Assembly (NCBI GenBank): GCA_021777355.1
Contig: JAJYDO010000018.1
Span: 1 to 38,549 of the forward strand
Length of the DNA stretch: 38,549 nucleotides
From: Actinomycetes bacterium
GTDB lineage: Bacteria > Actinomycetota > Acidimicrobiia > Acidimicrobiales > JABEUL01
Reading direction: 5' to 3'
In this document: one piece after another, positions 36,304 to 38,549 of the stretch
Numbering within the stretch: position 1 is the first letter of the stretch
Layout: each line of letters opens with the position of its first letter
Translations under genes and position numbers: made by a program
Notes under the pieces: model-generated
What the model was told of the DNA's origin: nothing
The model's database searches: none
Seen by the model: the letters and a program-made list of their open reading frames with translations, nothing else

Positions 36304-38549
36304 TTATGCCAAGTCGACATTTATCAAAAGTTGGTCGCCTTCAATCAGCTTGAATTCCCAGTCCTTGACAGATCCGGCATTGCTCAAGTCACCTTGAGCT
36401 AGCTTTAAGACTTTAATTCCATATTCATTTGCTGAAATGTTACACTTGGTAACTTCGGCTTTCATCGACAGCTTGGCTTCACTCTTGGATCTCCTTATTT
36501 CACTTAGAACTTTTGAAACAATCTGGATAACCACGTCGCCGTCGAAATCGCCGGGGAGAGAGGGTAGTTCAATTGGTTCTGGCCACTTGCTTGAGTGAAT
36601 TGAGCCTTCGTGCCACCAAGACCAAACTTCTTCTGTTGCAAATGGCAAGAAAGGTGCCAGAAGTTTCAGGGAGGTCTCTAAGATTGAAAACAGTGCGAAT
36701 CTGGCCGAATCGACATTTGGGTTCTCTTCTTGGCCATATGCTCTAACTTTCACCAGTTCCAAATAGTCATCGCAAAAGTTCCAGAAAAAACTCTCGCTCA
36801 CCTCAAGGGCTTTGGTGTAGTCATAGCGCTCAAGCGACTCACTTGCATCTCTTATAACAGCATTTAGTTTTGAAATCATGGCTAGATCTAGAAGTTCAAA
36901 AGTTTTTGGCTGAGGGACCTCAATCTCGCCTTCTGGATTAGTCAGCCGGTCCAATACAAACTTAGATGCATTTAAAATCTTTATTACAAGCCTTCTGCCG
37001 ATTTTCATCTGACCATCATCTACGGCGGTGTCAACCCCGGGCCTCCCCGATGCCGCCCAGTACCTAACGGCATCAGCTCCATGAGATTCCAGAAGAGGAA
37101 GAGGCGTAACTACATTGCCTTTTGACTTCGACATCTTCTTGCGGTCGGGATCTAGAACAAACCCGGATATCGCCGCATGGTTAAAGGGAAGCGAGTTGTG
37201 TTCAAAATGCGACCTTACTACTGTCGAAAAAAGCCAGGTCCGTATTATGTCATGGGCTTGGGGTCTTAAATCCATTGGGAAGACCGCCTTGAAAAGCTCG
37301 GGATTAGCAATCCATCCTCCTGCAATTTGGGGAGTTAGCGAAGATGTCGCCCAGGTATCCATTACATCCGGATCTCCAACGAAGCCTTCGGGTTGGTTGC
37401 GATCTTTTTCGGAGAATCCTTCAGGGATATCCGATGACGGATCAATCGGAAGATCGGATTCACTTGGAATTAATGGTGCGCCATAGTTGGGCATGCCATT
37501 TTCATCGACTTTATACCAAAGCGGAAAAGGCACCCCGAAGTACCTCTGCCTCGAGATATTCCAGTCCCCATTCAGCCCTTTGACCCAAGCCTCATATCGA
37601 GCTTTCATGTACTGGGGGTGCCAGACGAGCTCTTCTCCCCGCTTCAACAGCGGATCAATGGCATCCATAGTCCTTATATACCACTGCCTGGAAGTTACTA
37701 TTTCTAAGGGCCTTTCTCCCTTTTCAAAAAACTTAACGGCATGCTTTATCTTTCTGGCCTCGCCAATCATGGAACCATCCTGCATCAAAAGTTCAACAAT
37801 TGCACTTCGGGCCCCGGCCACTCGTTTGCCCGCTAAATGTGAGTAGTTCTCATTTGCAAGCTTTGGATCAATCGACAAAAATGCATCACTTCCAAAGTCA
37901 ACAGGCATCATTCTGCCATTTCTGGCAACCACTACTCGGAGGGGAAGGTCCAGATCCTTCCACCATATTACGTCGGTCATGTCGCCAAAGGTGCATATCA
38001 TGGCTACTCCGGTTCCCTTCTCGGGATCGGCCAAGCTGTGAGCCACTATTGGAACCTTGACTCCAAATAGCGGGGTAATTGCAATTTTTCCAAAGAGTGG
38101 CTGATACCTCTTGTCATCCGGATGAGCCACAAGTGCCACACATGCAGGCAAGAGTTCGGGTCTGGTCGTATCGATTTGGACTTCTGCGTCCCCATTTTCA
38201 ATTTTAAATGAAAGCTTGTGGAATGCCCCGTCAATTTCTTTGTCTTCCAGTTCGGCCTGGGCGACCGCGGTTTGAAAATCCACGTCCCAAAGCGTCGGAG
38301 CCTCACTTTGATATGCCAGGCCTTTATTAAGCAGGTTTAAAAATCCCTTTTGAGATATTGCCATTGCTTCTCTGCCAATTGTTGCATAGGTCTTTGACCA
38401 GTCAACGCTTAGGCCCAGGTATTTCCACAAGTGCTCGAATGCCTCTTCGTCTCTGGAGGTAAGTTTTAGGCAAAGTTCTACAAAATTTGGTCTTGATATG
38501 GCAACGGGCGGATCAAACGGAGTGTCTTTTGTTTTGAAATTTGGATCAT
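36304..38549 (-). CDS. valS: Valyl-tRNA synthetase, N-terminus beyond the window edge
   Basis: DPPVAISRPNFVELC, LSVDWSKTYATIG, APTLWDVDFQTAVAQAELEDKE, KKMSKSKGNVV; frame stays open to 38549. Confidence 0.94.
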   Translation of the reverse strand, partial: DPNFKTKDTPFDPPVAISRPNFVELCLKLTSRDEEAFEHLWKYLGLSVDWSKTYATIGREAMAISQKGFLNLLNKGLAYQSEAPTLWDVDFQTAVAQAELEDKEIDGAFHKLSFKIENGDAEVQIDTTRPELLPACVALVAHPDDKRYQPLFGKIAITPLFGVKVPIVAHSLADPEKGTGVAMICTFGDMTDVIWWKDLDLPLRVVVARNGRMMPVDFGSDAFLSIDPKLANENYSHLAGKRVAGARSAIVELLMQDGSMIGEARKIKHAVKFFEKGERPLEIVTSRQWYIRTMDAIDPLLKRGEELVWHPQYMKARYEAWVKGLNGDWNISRQRYFGVPFPLWYKVDENGMPNYGAPLIPSESDLPIDPSSDIPEGFSEKDRNQPEGFVGDPDVMDTWATSSLTPQIAGGWIANPELFKAVFPMDLRPQAHDIIRTWLFSTVVRSHFEHNSLPFNHAAISGFVLDPDRKKMSKSKGNVVTPLPLLESHGADAVRYWAASGRPGVDTAVDDGQMKIGRRLVIKILNASKFVLDRLTNPEGEIEVPQPKTFELLDLAMISKLNAVIRDASESLERYDYTKALEVSESFFWNFCDDYLELVKVRAYGQEENPNVDSARFALFSILETSLKLLAPFLPFATEEVWSWWHEGSIHSSKWPEPIELPSLPGDFDGDVVIQIVSKVLSEIRRSKSEAKLSMKAEVTKCNISANEYGIKVLKLAQGDLSNAGSVKDWEFKLIEGDQLLINVDLA

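Noticed and set aside
38046-38306. 86-aa minus-strand ORF within valS
   Set aside because: Out-of-frame shadow ORF inside a well-supported valS coding region.

Overview
This 38.5 kb window is a moderately AT-rich bacterial chromosome segment, probably actinobacterial and Acidimicrobiia-like (inferred from gene content only). The right part (about 15.4-38.5 kb) is mostly core or semi-core: DUF3048 lipoprotein, cysteine desulfurase-mnmA operon, otsA/otsB, LytR_C protein, tRNA-Thr(UGU), DyP-type peroxidase, DUF167 protein, arfB-like release factor, a 1665-aa surface beta-propeller/IPT/Fn3/'RILDTR' protein, MerR-MFS operon, ECF sigma factor plus putative membrane partner, a GGDEF protein, and valS running off the end. 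The left part is a layered accessory region. It holds an IS3 transposase remnant fused to an AAA_14/DUF4143 ATPase pseudogene with three in-frame stops, and a Phd/VapC-like toxin-antitoxin pair. Next is an 11.8 kb integrative island bounded by 45-bp copies of the 3' half of a tRNA-Arg(CCU) gene (3325-3369 and 15135-15179, 43/45 identical). The main discovery is a nested structure. The island's own tyrosine integrase is split (15042..14038 and 10209..10060) by a ~3.8 kb element with 13-bp terminal inverted repeats (AATGAGCAATGTT). That element encodes a coupled three-gene module: an intact tyrosine recombinase, a small HTH protein, and a 700-aa multi-zinc-ribbon protein ending in a recombinase-like domain that lacks the nucleophilic Tyr. 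The island cargo is a compact four-gene exported-protein operon (NHL-repeat lipoprotein, GNAT, eqolisin/G1-peptidase-like protein, membrane-anchored protein) bracketed by a 28-bp inverted repeat. All calls come from reading the sequence; no database search was run.
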